A DNA stretch of 64,000 nucleotides from Burkholderia sp. WP9 (GTDB taxonomy: Bacteria; Pseudomonadota; Gammaproteobacteria; Burkholderiales; Burkholderiaceae). Numbering within the stretch: the first letter of the stretch is position 1; each line of letters opens with the position of its first letter. The stretch is from positions 2,356,001 to 2,420,000 of the forward strand of contig NZ_FNTG01000001.1 in assembly GCF_900104795.1 (NCBI RefSeq), given 5' to 3'. The notes beneath the pieces are model-generated. The model made no database searches. It saw nothing but the letters and a program-made list of their open reading frames with translations, and was not told the DNA's origin. The position numbers and the translations under genes are program-made. Shown one piece after another: positions 10,364 through 19,623 of this stretch.

Positions 10364-10996
10364 CTACTTGCGCAACAGATACGCGAGCAGCAACTCGGTG
10401 TTCATCTGAATCACTTCACTGCGCTCGCTTGCGCTGCTGAAATCGCGCCCGAGCGTGGCTTCGAGCGTGAAGCGATTCGACACGATGTAGTAGCCCATGC
10501 CGGACAGCGTGACATAGAAACGCAGCGGGTCGACATTGGTGCGAAACAGCCCCGCGCGTTGGCCGCGCTCGAGAATGCCGCCAAGCGTGGCGACGATCGG
10601 CGAGATCATTTCGCGGATGCGCGTGGACTTCTGCATGTAGCGTGCTTCGTGCAGATTCTCGTTGTTGATGAGACGCAGTAACTCGGGATGATCGCGGTAG
10701 TAATCCCAAACAAAATGCGCAAGACGCGTAATGGCCTCCACCGGCGCGATGCCGTTGAGTTCGAGCGTGCGCTCCGCTTCATTGAGCGCGCTGAACGCGT
10801 GCTCGAGTACGGCAGTGAAAAGCTGCTCCTTGCTACCGAAGTAGTAATAGAGCATGCGTTCATTCGTTTCCGCGCGGCGGGCGATCTGATCGACGCGCGC
10901 GCCGAATAGCCCACCATTTGCAAACTCTTCGGCCGCCGCGAGCAGAATGCGGCGCCGTGTGCCTTCAGGATCTCTTTTGATTTTCGGCTGATTCAT
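10364..10996 (-). CDS. TetR/AcrR-family transcriptional regulator
   Basis: 210-residue repressor. An N-terminal TetR helix-turn-helix lies at about residues 13-60, ending in the family signature MLYYYFGSKEQLF. The alpha-helical ligand domain resembles TetR_C groups found near aromatic or lipid catabolism genes. The ATG at 10996 gives MNQPKIKRDPEGTRRRIL, the normal distance to the HTH; the longer frame to 11137 is not needed. It is divergent from rnfB with a 225-bp gap that may hold its operator, though I saw no clear palindrome. Ligand and targets unknown. Confidence 0.9.
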   Translation of the reverse strand: MNQPKIKRDPEGTRRRILLAAAEEFANGGLFGARVDQIARRAETNERMLYYYFGSKEQLFTAVLEHAFSALNEAERTLELNGIAPVEAITRLAHFVWDYYRDHPELLRLINNENLHEARYMQKSTRIREMISPIVATLGGILERGQRAGLFRTNVDPLRFYVTLSGMGYYIVSNRFTLEATLGRDFSSASERSEVIQMNTELLLAYLLRK

Positions 10997-11153
10997 GGTG
11001 GCATCGTCTTCGTGAGCCGCGTTATCCGGATCGCGCCGCCGGCCTCTCCTCGGGCCTTGCACCGACAGCACTGAACGGGCTGGTTGGGGGAACACCCTTC
11101 TGCGGTCTTTCGAAAAAGCGCTTCGATTATGGCACATGGATTGCGGATGGCAA

Positions 11154-11183
11154 TTGGGGAAATCGGCGATAATGTGCTATTTA
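11154..11183 (+). promoter_or_regulatory. Candidate promoter for rnfB-nth
   Basis: TTGGGG, 18-bp spacer, TATTTA with an extended -10 TGC just in front. It would start transcription about 30 nt before the rnfB start codon. Confidence 0.35.
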
Positions 11184-11221
11184 GTTCAAGCTGTGCGGCC
11201 GCAAGCCAAAAGCCCCACGTC

Positions 11222-12061
11222 GTGACCGTGACAGAAATCAAAACACTCGCAGATCGCATTGAAGATCTGCTCCCACAGACGCAATGCACCAAGTGCGGTT
11301 ACCCCGCATGCCGCCCCTATGCCGAAGCCGTGGCGAGCGGCGAGGCCAATTACAACCAGTGTCCACCGGGTGGCGCCGAAGGCATCGCCCGGCTCGCCGC
11401 ATTGCTCGGCAAACCGGTGATTCCGCTCAATTCCGCCAATGGCGTCGAACGGCCACGTCCGTTGGCGGTTATCGACGAACAAGTTTGCATCGGCTGCACG
11501 TTGTGCATGCAGGCGTGTCCAGTCGATGCAATAGTTGGCGCACCGAAACAGATGCATACGGTCATCGCAGAGCTTTGCACCGGCTGTGATCTGTGCGTGC
11601 CGCCCTGCCCGGTCGACTGTATCGCGCTACCGCCCGTGACCGGCAACGCAACCGGTTGGGACGCGTGGAGCCAGGCCCAGGCCAACGCCGCGCGCGAACG
11701 CCATGACCGGCGTGAAGCGCGTCTCGCCCGCGAACGTGAGGCCGCCGAGGCACGTGCCGCAGCGCGGCGCACAGGCAGCAGCCCGGCTGCTCAGGTTACC
11801 GAAACAACGCGAGCCGGCGCTGCGGTGACATCCTCCGCGCCCGCGGCGGAAGACGCCGAAGCAAAGAAACGCGCGATCATCCAGGCCGCGCTCGAACGTG
11901 CCCGCAAGAAAAAGGAAGAATTGGCCGCCAAGGGCCAAGGTCCGCTGAACACCGAACAGGTGAGCGCCGACGTCCAGGCCCAGATCGACGCCGCCGAAGC
12001 ACGCCGCCGCCGTCTCGGACTCGCCGGCGACGACACCGGCACGCCGTCCGACAAGCGCTAA
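11222..12061 (+). CDS. rnfB: RnfB/RsxB-type ferredoxin subunit
   Basis: Iron-sulfur electron carrier of the Rnf/Rsx family. Domains in order: an Fe4S4 domain with Cys spacing C-x2-C-x4-C-x16-C (CTKCGYPAC...), then two 4Fe-4S ferredoxin motifs [12 protein letters not shown] and [13 protein letters not shown] charged Ala/Arg/Glu-rich C-terminal tail of about 120 residues follows and is probably coiled. The N-terminal membrane anchor of classical RnfB is missing, so the protein looks soluble. The start is GTG 11222 or GTG 11228 (two residues shorter); neither has a strong ribosome site. nth follows after 19 bp. No rnfA, C, D, G or E is nearby, so it may serve another redox partner. Confidence 0.9.
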   Translation: MTVTEIKTLADRIEDLLPQTQCTKCGYPACRPYAEAVASGEANYNQCPPGGAEGIARLAALLGKPVIPLNSANGVERPRPLAVIDEQVCIGCTLCMQACPVDAIVGAPKQMHTVIAELCTGCDLCVPPCPVDCIALPPVTGNATGWDAWSQAQANAARERHDRREARLAREREAAEARAAARRTGSSPAAQVTETTRAGAAVTSSAPAAEDAEAKKRAIIQAALERARKKKEELAAKGQGPLNTEQVSADVQAQIDAAEARRRRLGLAGDDTGTPSDKR

Positions 12062-12080
12062 CCGCACCTTCACGCCGAGC

Positions 12081-12725
12081 ATGAACGCGAACAAACGCCG
12101 CGCCATCTATGAGACGCTTCAGAGTCTCAATCCGCACCCCACAACCGAACTCGAGTACACCACTCCGTTCGAACTGCTGATCGCCGTGCTGTTGTCCGCG
12201 CAGGCCACCGACGTCTCGGTCAATAAAGCCATGCGCAAGATGTTTCCGGTCGCGAACACGCCGCAGCAGGTTTTCGATCTCGGCGAAGAAGGCGTGGCCG
12301 GCTACATCAAGACCATTGGCCTCTATCGCACCAAGGCGAAGAACGTCATTGCCACCTGCCGGATTCTGCTCGACCAGTATGGCGGCGAAGTGCCCGAGGA
12401 TCGCGAAGCGCTCGAAAGTCTGCCGGGCGTCGGCCGGAAAACGGCCAATGTGATTCTGAACACGGCGTTCGGTCATCCGACCATCGCGGTCGACACGCAC
12501 ATCTTTCGGGTTGCGAATCGAACCGGTCTTGCACCGGGCAAAGACGTTCGCGCAGTCGAGGCGGCATTGGAGAAATTCACCCCCGCCGAATTCAGGCAGG
12601 ATGCGCACCACTGGCTGATCCTGCACGGCCGTTATGTCTGCAAGGCGCGCCGGCCGGAATGCTGGCATTGCGTGATCGAACCGCTGTGCGAGTTCCGTCC
12701 GAAAACACCGGCGCCGGACCTGTGA
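12081..12725 (+). CDS. nth: Endonuclease III
   Basis: Base-excision repair DNA glycosylase/AP lyase for oxidised pyrimidines. The 214-residue protein aligns without gaps over the first 140 residues with the E. coli enzyme as I remember it. That places catalytic Lys120 in LPGVGRKTAN and Asp138 in AVDTHIFRV. The helix-hairpin-helix is present, and the 4Fe-4S cluster cysteines have the exact C-x6-C-x2-C-x5-C spacing near the C-terminus. It is translated from ATG 12081, 19 bp after rnfB, so the two are probably co-transcribed. In enterobacteria nth is the last gene of the rsx operon. Confidence 0.98.
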   Translation: MNANKRRAIYETLQSLNPHPTTELEYTTPFELLIAVLLSAQATDVSVNKAMRKMFPVANTPQQVFDLGEEGVAGYIKTIGLYRTKAKNVIATCRILLDQYGGEVPEDREALESLPGVGRKTANVILNTAFGHPTIAVDTHIFRVANRTGLAPGKDVRAVEAALEKFTPAEFRQDAHHWLILHGRYVCKARRPECWHCVIEPLCEFRPKTPAPDL

Positions 12726-12737
12726 GCGTCGCCCGCC

Positions 12738-12777
12738 CGGCATGGCGGCATGGCGGCACGGCGGCACGGCGGCGTGG
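12738..12777 (+). repeat. Five tandem copies of an 8-bp unit
   Basis: CGGCATGG, CGGCATGG, CGGCACGG, CGGCACGG, CGGCGTGG in direct succession just after the nth stop. Too short for a known element; likely slippage-derived and possibly variable in copy number. Confidence 0.85.
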
Positions 12778-12893
12778 GCGCCCCAGCAGCCCGCGGCGCC
12801 GCGGCGTAAAATGACGGCCTGCCTCGTCGGCTTCATAGGCTGACGCTTCAACGACTTACGCTACACGCCCCAACTCCACGCACCGGTCCCACG

Positions 12894-13328
12894 ATGTTCA
12901 ATCCTAGCCGCGACGAAGTCCGTCTCTTCTTCACCGACACCTGGCGCAAGCAGCGTCAAGGCGAAATTCTCACGCCGCTGGAGGCAATCGCCGCCGACTG
13001 GATCGTCGAGCATCCCGAATATCACGCCGACCTGACCGACGGCGACGCCGCCCAGGCGCAGGACTACTCGCCCGAACGCGGCCAGACCAACCCGTTCCTG
13101 CATCTGTCGATGCATCTCGCCATCACCGAACAGTTGTCGATCGATCAGCCGCCCGGCATTCGCGCGGCGCACGAGCGGCTCGCCGCGCGCCTCGGCTCGA
13201 CCCACGAGGCACAGCACGCCATCATGGACTGCCTCGGCGAAACCATCTGGGAAGCGCAGCGCACCGGCACGCCGCCGGACACGGACGCGTATCTTCAACG
13301 GATCGAGCGGCGCGCCACGCGCGACTGA
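12894..13328 (+). CDS. DUF1841 family protein
   Basis: 144-residue cytosolic protein that I recognise as DUF1841, common in betaproteobacteria and of unknown function. Typical features are the start MFNPSRDEVRLFF, the central HPEYH and NPFLHLSMHLAITEQ stretch, and a helical C-terminus. The repeated His/Asp/Glu residues could bind metal, but this is not shown. It follows nth by 168 bp, a gap that includes the 8-bp repeat, so co-transcription is uncertain. It converges on the cytochrome genes. Confidence 0.85.
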   Translation: MFNPSRDEVRLFFTDTWRKQRQGEILTPLEAIAADWIVEHPEYHADLTDGDAAQAQDYSPERGQTNPFLHLSMHLAITEQLSIDQPPGIRAAHERLAARLGSTHEAQHAIMDCLGETIWEAQRTGTPPDTDAYLQRIERRATRD

Positions 13329-13393
13329 GACCGGGGCCGAACGCGCAATACCGGACGCGCAACACCGCGCACACGAATCACCCCTCCAAAAGC

Positions 13394-13422
13394 ACAACAC
13401 CCCGCCGAGGCGGGGTGTTGTT
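13394..13422. terminator. Bidirectional terminator, DUF1841/cytochromes
   Basis: 12-bp perfect GC-rich stem (13395-13406 with 13409-13420) flanked by A-rich sequence on the left and TT on the right, between convergent genes. Confidence 0.85.
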
Positions 13423-13457
13423 CAATCTAAAAGCCGCGCGCAAACCACGCGACTCGC

Positions 13458-13841
13458 TTACTTCTTCTGCACCAGATCGCCGTTCAGCGATTCGACATAG
13501 GCTGCGATGTCTTTCATGTCGCTTTGCGACAGGCTTTGCACCTGCGCCTGCATGATCGCGTTGTTGCGACCGAAGTGCGGGTTGCCGTTGCCCATCTGGT
13601 ATTGGCGCAACGACCAGTACACGTAATCGGAATGTTGACCGGCGAGCTTCGGATATTCCGGGCTCACCGGCTTGTTCAGGTTCACGCCGTGGCAAGCCGC
13701 GCAGTTGTGGCTGTCCGCCAGCACCTTGCCGTTGCCGGCGTCCGCGGCGTGCGCGAGGTTCGCTGCAATCAGACCGATCACTGCCGCCGACGCGCATGCA
13801 GCCTTGAACACCGTGTGGAGTGCCTGTTGGGGCTTATTCAT
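13458..13841 (-). CDS. Periplasmic c-type cytochrome (second of pair)
   Basis: 127-residue monohaem class I cytochrome c. The Sec signal peptide ends about LAHA/AD. A single CAACH haem site lies near residue 47, and methionines in the YQMGNGNP and MQAQV regions are candidates for the distal haem ligand. It resembles half of a cytochrome c4 or a c553-like carrier. It lies 58 bp downstream of a related cytochrome on the same strand, so the pair is probably one operon of small electron shuttles. No oxidase gene is adjacent. Confidence 0.92.
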   Translation of the reverse strand: MNKPQQALHTVFKAACASAAVIGLIAANLAHAADAGNGKVLADSHNCAACHGVNLNKPVSPEYPKLAGQHSDYVYWSLRQYQMGNGNPHFGRNNAIMQAQVQSLSQSDMKDIAAYVESLNGDLVQKK

Positions 13842-13899
13842 GAATTCTCCTATCCCGCGAATTTAATAGCCGAGTGACTGGATGGATGACCGCAGCCGA

Positions 13900-14268
13900 T
13901 CACTTGTCGGGATTGCTTTTCGAAGAGGAATTTTGCGCTGCGTAGTAAGCAGCGATGTCGGCGATGTCCTGGTCCGACAGCGACGCGGTAATGGCGCGCA
14001 TCGTTTCGAAATGGCGGTCGCCCTTCTTGTAGCCATGCAGGGCGTTTTCGAGGTACGCCTGATTCTGGCCGCCGAGCATCGGCACGCGGTAGACCTCAGG
14101 GTAAGCCGTGCGGTATTCAGGGATGCCGTGGCAGCCGATACACATCGCGACCTTGCCTTGGCCCGCCTTAGCGTTGCCGACGACATCCGCTGCCTGCGCA
14201 CTGGCCGCATAGCCCGCGAGCACCGACAGCGCTGCGATCACGACGTGTTTGCCAACGAATTTATTCAT
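13900..14268 (-). CDS. Periplasmic c-type cytochrome (first of pair)
   Basis: 122-residue monohaem class I cytochrome c. A signal peptide ends about SAQA/AD, followed by a CIGCH haem site and a Met-containing YRVPMLGGQNQ stretch likely to supply the sixth ligand. The YLENALHGYKKGDR region is typical of c4/c553-type carriers. It is the promoter-proximal gene of a two-cytochrome operon. The two proteins share layout but only moderate sequence similarity, suggesting an old duplication analogous to a split dihaem cytochrome c4. Confidence 0.92.
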   Translation of the reverse strand: MNKFVGKHVVIAALSVLAGYAASAQAADVVGNAKAGQGKVAMCIGCHGIPEYRTAYPEVYRVPMLGGQNQAYLENALHGYKKGDRHFETMRAITASLSDQDIADIAAYYAAQNSSSKSNPDK

Positions 14269-14728
14269 AGCATGTAACCTGGCTTGAGGGGAAACGGGCG
14301 ACCAAAAGGCAACGGCCCGCGCCGTTATTCTTATAGGGTAGCCACGCAGGCCAAAAAAATCGGGCTAATTGTACCGCGACGCCGCGCCAAACGTCCACCG
14401 CGCGGGGCCGGCGGCCCATCCGGCAGGCGCAAAACCACGCCTAGCGCCGCTTTGCTCCGCCGTGCCTGACCGGCGCCGCGTGGCGGCCGCCTTCGCACGC
14501 CGAAGCGGCGCACCAATTCGCCACGGCATTCGCCGCCGCACCCACCCGATCCGCCCGGCGCGCCCGCCCACCGGGCCCGCCGGGCGAGCATCCGGGCCGC
14601 TCGCACGCGCCGCGCGCACCCTTGCTTCACGCTGCGACACCGCGGGTGACACCTTACGCGAGCCGGTTTCAGGCCAACAGGCCTTCTGACTTATACTGGG
14701 CTTTTTCCCCGAAAAAGAGCATCTCGCC
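14269..14728. other. 460-bp intergenic region, GC-rich
   Basis: Lies between two divergent transcription units. The middle is very GC-rich and the open frames in it are compositional noise. A candidate -10 TATACT at 14692-14697 would place a start about 25 nt before the MoxR-type ATPase gene. I see no RNA gene or clear operator. Confidence 0.6.
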
Positions 14729-15571
14729 ATGCGTTTCGAAGGCTCATCGCAGTACGTCGCCACCGACGACCTCAAGCTCGCGGTCAACGCCGCGATGACG
14801 CTCAAGCGCCCGTTGCTGATCAAAGGCGAACCCGGCACGGGCAAAACCATGCTCGCCGAAGAGGTCGCCGCGGCGCTCGGCATGCCGCTCCTGCAGTGGC
14901 ACATCAAGTCCACCACCAAGGCGCAGCAGGGTCTGTACGAGTACGACGCGGTCTCGCGCCTGCGCGATTCGCAGCTCGGCGACGAACGCGTCAAGGACAT
15001 TCGCAACTACATCGTCAAGGGCGTGCTGTGGCAGTCGTTCGAATCGGAGGAGCAAACGGTGCTGCTGATCGACGAGATCGACAAGGCCGACATCGAATTC
15101 CCGAACGACCTGCTGCGTGAGCTCGACCGCATGGAGTTTTACGTGTACGAGACGCACGAGCTGATCCGCGCGAAACAGCGCCCGCTCGTGATCATCACCT
15201 CGAACAACGAGAAGGAATTGCCCGACGCGTTCTTGCGCCGCTGCTTCTTCCACTACATCAAGTTCCCCGACCCGGTCACCATGCAGCAGATCGTCGAGGT
15301 CCACTATCCCGGCATCAAGAAGGAACTGCTCGCGGCCGCCATGCAGAGCTTTTTCGAGTTGCGCAACGTCGCCGGATTGAAGAAGAAGCCGTCCACGTCG
15401 GAACTGCTCGACTGGCTCAAGCTGCTGCTCGCCGAAGACATTCCGCCCGAAGCGCTGCGCTCGTCCGACCAGAAGCAGATCATTCCGCCGCTGCACGGTG
15501 CGCTCCTGAAGAACGAGCAGGATGTGAGCCTGTTTGAGCGGCTGATCTTCATGAACCGCAATAACCGTTGA
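14729..15571 (+). CDS. MoxR-family AAA+ ATPase
   Basis: 280-residue AAA+ protein of the MoxR/CbbQ-like type, a chaperone thought to help insert cofactors or remodel a partner together with a VWA protein. Walker A is GEPGTGKT near residue 38, Walker B LLIDEIDKAD near 114, and sensor 1 sits in VIITSNNEKELPDAFLRRC. It ends 112 bp before a VWA-domain gene on the same strand; the pair is the usual MoxR-VWA arrangement. The specific client is not evident, as no dehydrogenase or Rubisco gene is nearby. Confidence 0.93.
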   Translation: MRFEGSSQYVATDDLKLAVNAAMTLKRPLLIKGEPGTGKTMLAEEVAAALGMPLLQWHIKSTTKAQQGLYEYDAVSRLRDSQLGDERVKDIRNYIVKGVLWQSFESEEQTVLLIDEIDKADIEFPNDLLRELDRMEFYVYETHELIRAKQRPLVIITSNNEKELPDAFLRRCFFHYIKFPDPVTMQQIVEVHYPGIKKELLAAAMQSFFELRNVAGLKKKPSTSELLDWLKLLLAEDIPPEALRSSDQKQIIPPLHGALLKNEQDVSLFERLIFMNRNNR

Positions 15572-15683
15572 AAGATCGTCGACTGAGCGTCGGTTGATCA
15601 TTGATCGGGCGCCGGGCAGTCGCCGCGAGGCCGCCATTGAAACGACCGCCGCCCTGACCACCCGAGCCCGCAGAGGACCCAGC

Positions 15684-16859
15684 ATGCTGATCGATTTTTT
15701 CTACTCGCTGCGCGCCGCCAAGCTGCCGGTGTCGGTGAAGGAATACCTGACGCTGCTCGAGGCGCTCAAAGCCAACGTGATCGCTCCGTCGCTCGACGAG
15801 TTTTACTATCTCGCGCGCATGACGCTGGTCAAGGACGAGCAATATTTCGACAAGTTCGACCAGGCGTTCGGCGCGTATTTCAACGGCGTCGCACAGGCCT
15901 CGGAGCTCGCTTTCGACGTGCCGCTCGACTGGCTGAAGAAGAAGCTGCAACGCGATCTGTCGCCGGAAGAGAAAGCGCAGATCGAAGCCATGGGCGGCCT
16001 CGACAAGCTCATGGAGCGCCTGAAAGAACTGTTCGACGAACAGAAGGAGCGCCACGAAGGCGGCAGCAAGTGGATCGGCACCGGCGGCACGTCGCCGTTC
16101 GGCAATGGCGGCTATAACCCGGAAGGCGTGCGCATCGGCGGCGACGCGGCGGGCAACCGCACCGCCGTCAAGGTCTGGGAAGCCCGCGCCTATCGCGATT
16201 ACGACGATCAGGTCGAAATCGGCACGCGCAATATCAAGGTCGCGCTGCGCCGCTTGCGCCGTTTTGCCCGCGAAGGCGCCGCCGAAGAACTCGACCTGCC
16301 CGACACGATCCGCAGCACCGCCGCGAATGCCGGCTGGCTCGACCTGAAGATGGTGCCCGAGCGCCACAACAAGGTGAAAGTGCTGATGCTGCTCGACGTG
16401 GGCGGCTCGATGGACGATCACATCAAGCGCACCGAAGAACTGTTCTCCGCCGCAAAAGCCGAGTTCAAGCATCTCGAGTTCTACTATTTCCACAACTGCG
16501 TGTACGACTTCCTGTGGAAGAACAACCGCCGCCGTCACGCCGAGCGCATGCCGACGTGGGACGTGCTGCATAAATTCACGCCCGACTACAAGCTGATTTT
16601 CGTCGGCGACGCGACGATGAGCCCGTACGAAGTGTTGCAGCCGGGCGGCTCGGTGGAGTACAACAATGCCGAAGCCGGCGCGGTCTGGCTGCGCCGTCTC
16701 GCCGATCATTTCCCGCATCACGCGTGGCTCAATCCTGAACCGGAAGGCCTGTGGGCGTACCGGCAGTCGGTCAGCGCGATCCGCGAAGTGCTCGGGCACC
16801 GCATGTACCCGCTCACGCTGGCCGGCCTCGAAACCGCCATGCGCACGCTGAGCAAATAG
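15684..16859 (+). CDS. VWA-domain protein (CoxE-like), MoxR partner
   Basis: 391-residue cytosolic protein whose C-terminal half is a von Willebrand A domain. The start is set at ATG 15684, with AGAGGA upstream and a protein beginning MLIDFFYSLRAAKLPV; the frame is open further up without a ribosome site. The metal-site motif reads DVGGS rather than DxSxS, so one Ser ligand is replaced by Gly. The rest of the fold is intact, including a VGDATMSPYE region. It is likely co-transcribed with the ATPase and probably works with it on an unknown client. Confidence 0.88.
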   Translation: MLIDFFYSLRAAKLPVSVKEYLTLLEALKANVIAPSLDEFYYLARMTLVKDEQYFDKFDQAFGAYFNGVAQASELAFDVPLDWLKKKLQRDLSPEEKAQIEAMGGLDKLMERLKELFDEQKERHEGGSKWIGTGGTSPFGNGGYNPEGVRIGGDAAGNRTAVKVWEARAYRDYDDQVEIGTRNIKVALRRLRRFAREGAAEELDLPDTIRSTAANAGWLDLKMVPERHNKVKVLMLLDVGGSMDDHIKRTEELFSAAKAEFKHLEFYYFHNCVYDFLWKNNRRRHAERMPTWDVLHKFTPDYKLIFVGDATMSPYEVLQPGGSVEYNNAEAGAVWLRRLADHFPHHAWLNPEPEGLWAYRQSVSAIREVLGHRMYPLTLAGLETAMRTLSK

Positions 16860-16907
16860 TCCGGTCACGTTTTCACGCTTTACCCTCCACGATAAGAAAG
16901 TATCTGC

Positions 16908-18128
16908 ATGAGTCCGCTGTCATCGCCCGATTTGTCCCCTGCCGCGACACCGCCTGGGCGCCTCAATCCCTTCGCCGACACCTCTCTGTCCGCCATCGTC
17001 GCCGGTTTCGTCGCGATGATGACGGGCTACACCAGCTCGCTCGTGCTGATGTTCCAGGCGGGCCAGGCCGCGCATCTGACCGATGCGCAGATTTCGTCAT
17101 GGATCTGGGCGCTTTCGATCGGCATGGCCGTGTGCACGATCGGCCTCTCGCTGCGTTATCGCGCGCCGATCGTGATTGCCTGGTCGACGCCCGGTGCGGC
17201 GCTGCTGGTGTCCTCGCTGCCGCATGTGCCGTACGCGGTGGCCATCGGCGCGTTTATCGTGTGCGCGCTGCTGCTCACCCTGGTCGGCCTGACCGGTTGG
17301 TTCGATACGCTGATGAGGAAAATTCCGGCGGGCATCGCCTCGGCCTTGCTGGCGGGCATCCTGTTCGAGATCGGCATCGAGATTTTCCGCGCCGCGCAGT
17401 TCCAGACCGCGCTCGTGCTGACCATGTTCCTCACCTATCTGGTCGTCAAACGGCTCGCGCCGCGCTATGCGATCGTGACGACGCTAATTGTCGGCACGGC
17501 GGCCGCCGGCGCACTCGGGCTGCTCGACTTCAGCCACTTTCACGTCGCGCTGGCGCATCCCGTGTTCACGATGCCGGCGTTTTCGGTGGCGGCCAGCGTC
17601 AGCATCGGGATTCCGCTCTTTGTCGTCGCGATGGCGTCGCAGAACGTGCCGGGTATCGCCGTGCTGCGCGCGGACGGCTACAGCACGCCCTCCGCGCCGC
17701 TGATTTCGACCACCGGCATCGCTTCGCTGCTGCTCGCGCCGTTCGGCTCGCACGGCATCAATCTTGCGGCGATCACCGCTGCGATCTGCACGGGCCCTGA
17801 AGCGCACGAAAACCGTGACAAGCGTTACACCGCCGCGGTCTGGTGCGGCATCTTCTACCTGATCGCCGGCATTTTCGGCGCGACCATCGCCGCGCTGTTC
17901 GCGGCCTTGCCCAAGGCGCTGGTGGTCTCCGTCGCGGCGCTGGCGCTGTTCGGCTCGATCATGGGCGGCCTCACCAACGCCATGCAGGACGTGAAACAGC
18001 GCGAGGCGGCGCTGGTCACGTTCATGGTGACCGCCTCGGGGCTCACGCTGCTGTCCATCGGCTCGGCATTCTGGGGGCTGGTGGCGGGCGTGGTGACGCA
18101 ACTGGTATTGAACGCGCGGCGCGCCTGA
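16908..18128 (+). CDS. BenE-family benzoate/H+ symporter
   Basis: 406-residue inner-membrane protein with about 12 predicted helices. The BenE hallmarks are FVAMMTGYTSSLVLMF near the N-terminus, AWSTPGAALL, and NLAAITAAICTGPEAHE near the middle. The family imports benzoate by proton symport, but no benzoate-degradation gene lies in the window, so its substrate may be another aromatic acid or unrelated. It starts 48 bp after the VWA gene; whether it belongs to that operon is unclear. Confidence 0.9.
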   Translation: MSPLSSPDLSPAATPPGRLNPFADTSLSAIVAGFVAMMTGYTSSLVLMFQAGQAAHLTDAQISSWIWALSIGMAVCTIGLSLRYRAPIVIAWSTPGAALLVSSLPHVPYAVAIGAFIVCALLLTLVGLTGWFDTLMRKIPAGIASALLAGILFEIGIEIFRAAQFQTALVLTMFLTYLVVKRLAPRYAIVTTLIVGTAAAGALGLLDFSHFHVALAHPVFTMPAFSVAASVSIGIPLFVVAMASQNVPGIAVLRADGYSTPSAPLISTTGIASLLLAPFGSHGINLAAITAAICTGPEAHENRDKRYTAAVWCGIFYLIAGIFGATIAALFAALPKALVVSVAALALFGSIMGGLTNAMQDVKQREAALVTFMVTASGLTLLSIGSAFWGLVAGVVTQLVLNARRA

Positions 18129-18420
18129 GGGCCCGTGGTGCGCTGCGGCGGCATAATGGGTGGCAATGCCCTGCACGTCGTCACATCAACGGTGGCGGGC
18201 AACTGACGTTCGAAATCCGTTTGAACGGATTGCCGTGGCCAAGTGTCAACACTGCATCAGGCGATCGCCATAGAATAGAAGCATCCGGCAGCGTTTCCCG
18301 GCAACATGGCGGGCAATGCTGCAGCGTGACCCGCGGCCGCCGGAACTGATCTGTCTTTCAGACCGGCGGCGATCTCATTTCTCCTGAACCACGGCGCACG
18401 AGCGCCCTGAAGGCTCGAAC

Positions 18421-19374
18421 ATGACAACCGCACTCGACCAACTCAAGCAATACACCACCGTCGTGGCCGATACCGGCGACTTCCAGCAGCTTGCCCAATA
18501 CAAGCCGCAAGACGCCACCACCAATCCGTCGCTGATACTGAAAGCGGTGCAGAAAGACGACTACAAGCCGTTGCTCGAAAAGACCGTCAAGGCGCACGCG
18601 TCGAAGCCGGTCGGCGCGATCATCGACCAGTTGCTGATCGCATTCGGCACCGAAATTCTCAAGATCATTCCGGGCCGTGTGTCGACCGAAGTCGACGCGC
18701 GCCTGTCGTTCGACACGGAAGGCTCGATCGCCAAGGGCCGCGAACTGATCGCGCTGTATAAGGAACACGGCATCGGCCGCGAACGCGTGCTGATCAAGCT
18801 CGCCTCCACGTGGGAAGGCATCCGCGCGGCGGAAGTGCTGCAGAAGGAAGGCATCCACTGCAACATGACGCTGCTGTTCTCGCTCGCCCAGGCCGCGGCC
18901 TGCGCCGAAGCGGGCGCGCAGTTGATCTCGCCGTTCGTCGGCCGGATTTACGACTGGTACAAGAAAAACGCCGGCAGCGCGTGGGACGAAGCCAAAGACG
19001 GCGGCGCCAATGACCCGGGCGTCAAATCCGTGCGCCGCATCTACGCGTACTACAAGAAGTTCGGCTACAAGACCGAGGTGATGGGCGCGAGCTTCCGCAC
19101 CCCGGGCCAGATTCTGGAACTGGCTGGCTGCGATCTGCTGACCATCAGTCCGGATCTGCTGCAAAAACTGCAGGACAGCACCGAAAAAGTGGAGCGCAAG
19201 CTGTCGCCGGACCTCGCCAAGGATACGGACATTGAACGCGTGCCGGTCGACGAATCGTCGTTCCGTTTCCTCGTCAACGACGAAGCCATGGCCACCGAAA
19301 AGCTCGCCGAAGGTATCCGTGCCTTCGCCGCGGACGCGGTCAAGCTGGAAAAGCTGATCGACGCGCTGCGTTAA
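18421..19374 (+). CDS. tal: Transaldolase
   Basis: 317-residue pentose-phosphate enzyme that transfers a dihydroxyacetone unit from sedoheptulose-7-phosphate to glyceraldehyde-3-phosphate. The Schiff-base Lys is residue 126 in [11 protein letters not shown], and Asp17 of VVADTGDF matches the conserved acid of the E. coli enzyme. The DATTNPSL and GRIYDWYKK signatures are present. Length and start (ATG 18421) fit the classical TalB type. It is preceded by a 292-bp intergenic region and followed by a GC-rich hairpin, so it is probably monocistronic. Confidence 0.97.
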   Translation: MTTALDQLKQYTTVVADTGDFQQLAQYKPQDATTNPSLILKAVQKDDYKPLLEKTVKAHASKPVGAIIDQLLIAFGTEILKIIPGRVSTEVDARLSFDTEGSIAKGRELIALYKEHGIGRERVLIKLASTWEGIRAAEVLQKEGIHCNMTLLFSLAQAAACAEAGAQLISPFVGRIYDWYKKNAGSAWDEAKDGGANDPGVKSVRRIYAYYKKFGYKTEVMGASFRTPGQILELAGCDLLTISPDLLQKLQDSTEKVERKLSPDLAKDTDIERVPVDESSFRFLVNDEAMATEKLAEGIRAFAADAVKLEKLIDALR

Positions 19375-19413
19375 GCCTCGCTCGCGCCGCGCTCAACGCC
19401 GGCGCTCGGAACT

Positions 19414-19445
19414 CGCGGCCCTGGATCTCACGATTCAGGGCCGCG
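19414..19445 (+). terminator. Hairpin downstream of tal
   Basis: 10-bp perfect stem (19414-19423 with 19436-19445) and a 12-nt loop. There is no T-run, so termination strength is uncertain. Confidence 0.5.
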
Positions 19446-19566
19446 CGCCGTTTACCGGCGAGTTTGCGAGGACCGCGTGTGGCAGTGGCGTGCGGCGCCC
19501 CACTCTACGACATATAGTCACAATTGCCGTTTGAGCGGCGACTACAATCGTCTTCACGGGTGCTTT

Positions 19567-19584
19567 CCCGCCAGTCCTGGCGGG
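19567..19584. promoter_or_regulatory. Perfect 8-bp inverted repeat upstream of PhnB-like gene
   Basis: CCCGCCAG, two bases, CTGGCGGG, about 40 bp before the start codon. It could be an operator or a leader hairpin. Confidence 0.4.
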
Positions 19585-19623
19585 CGATTTCGGTGCCACT
19601 GACCTCGATTCCGGGAGACGATC

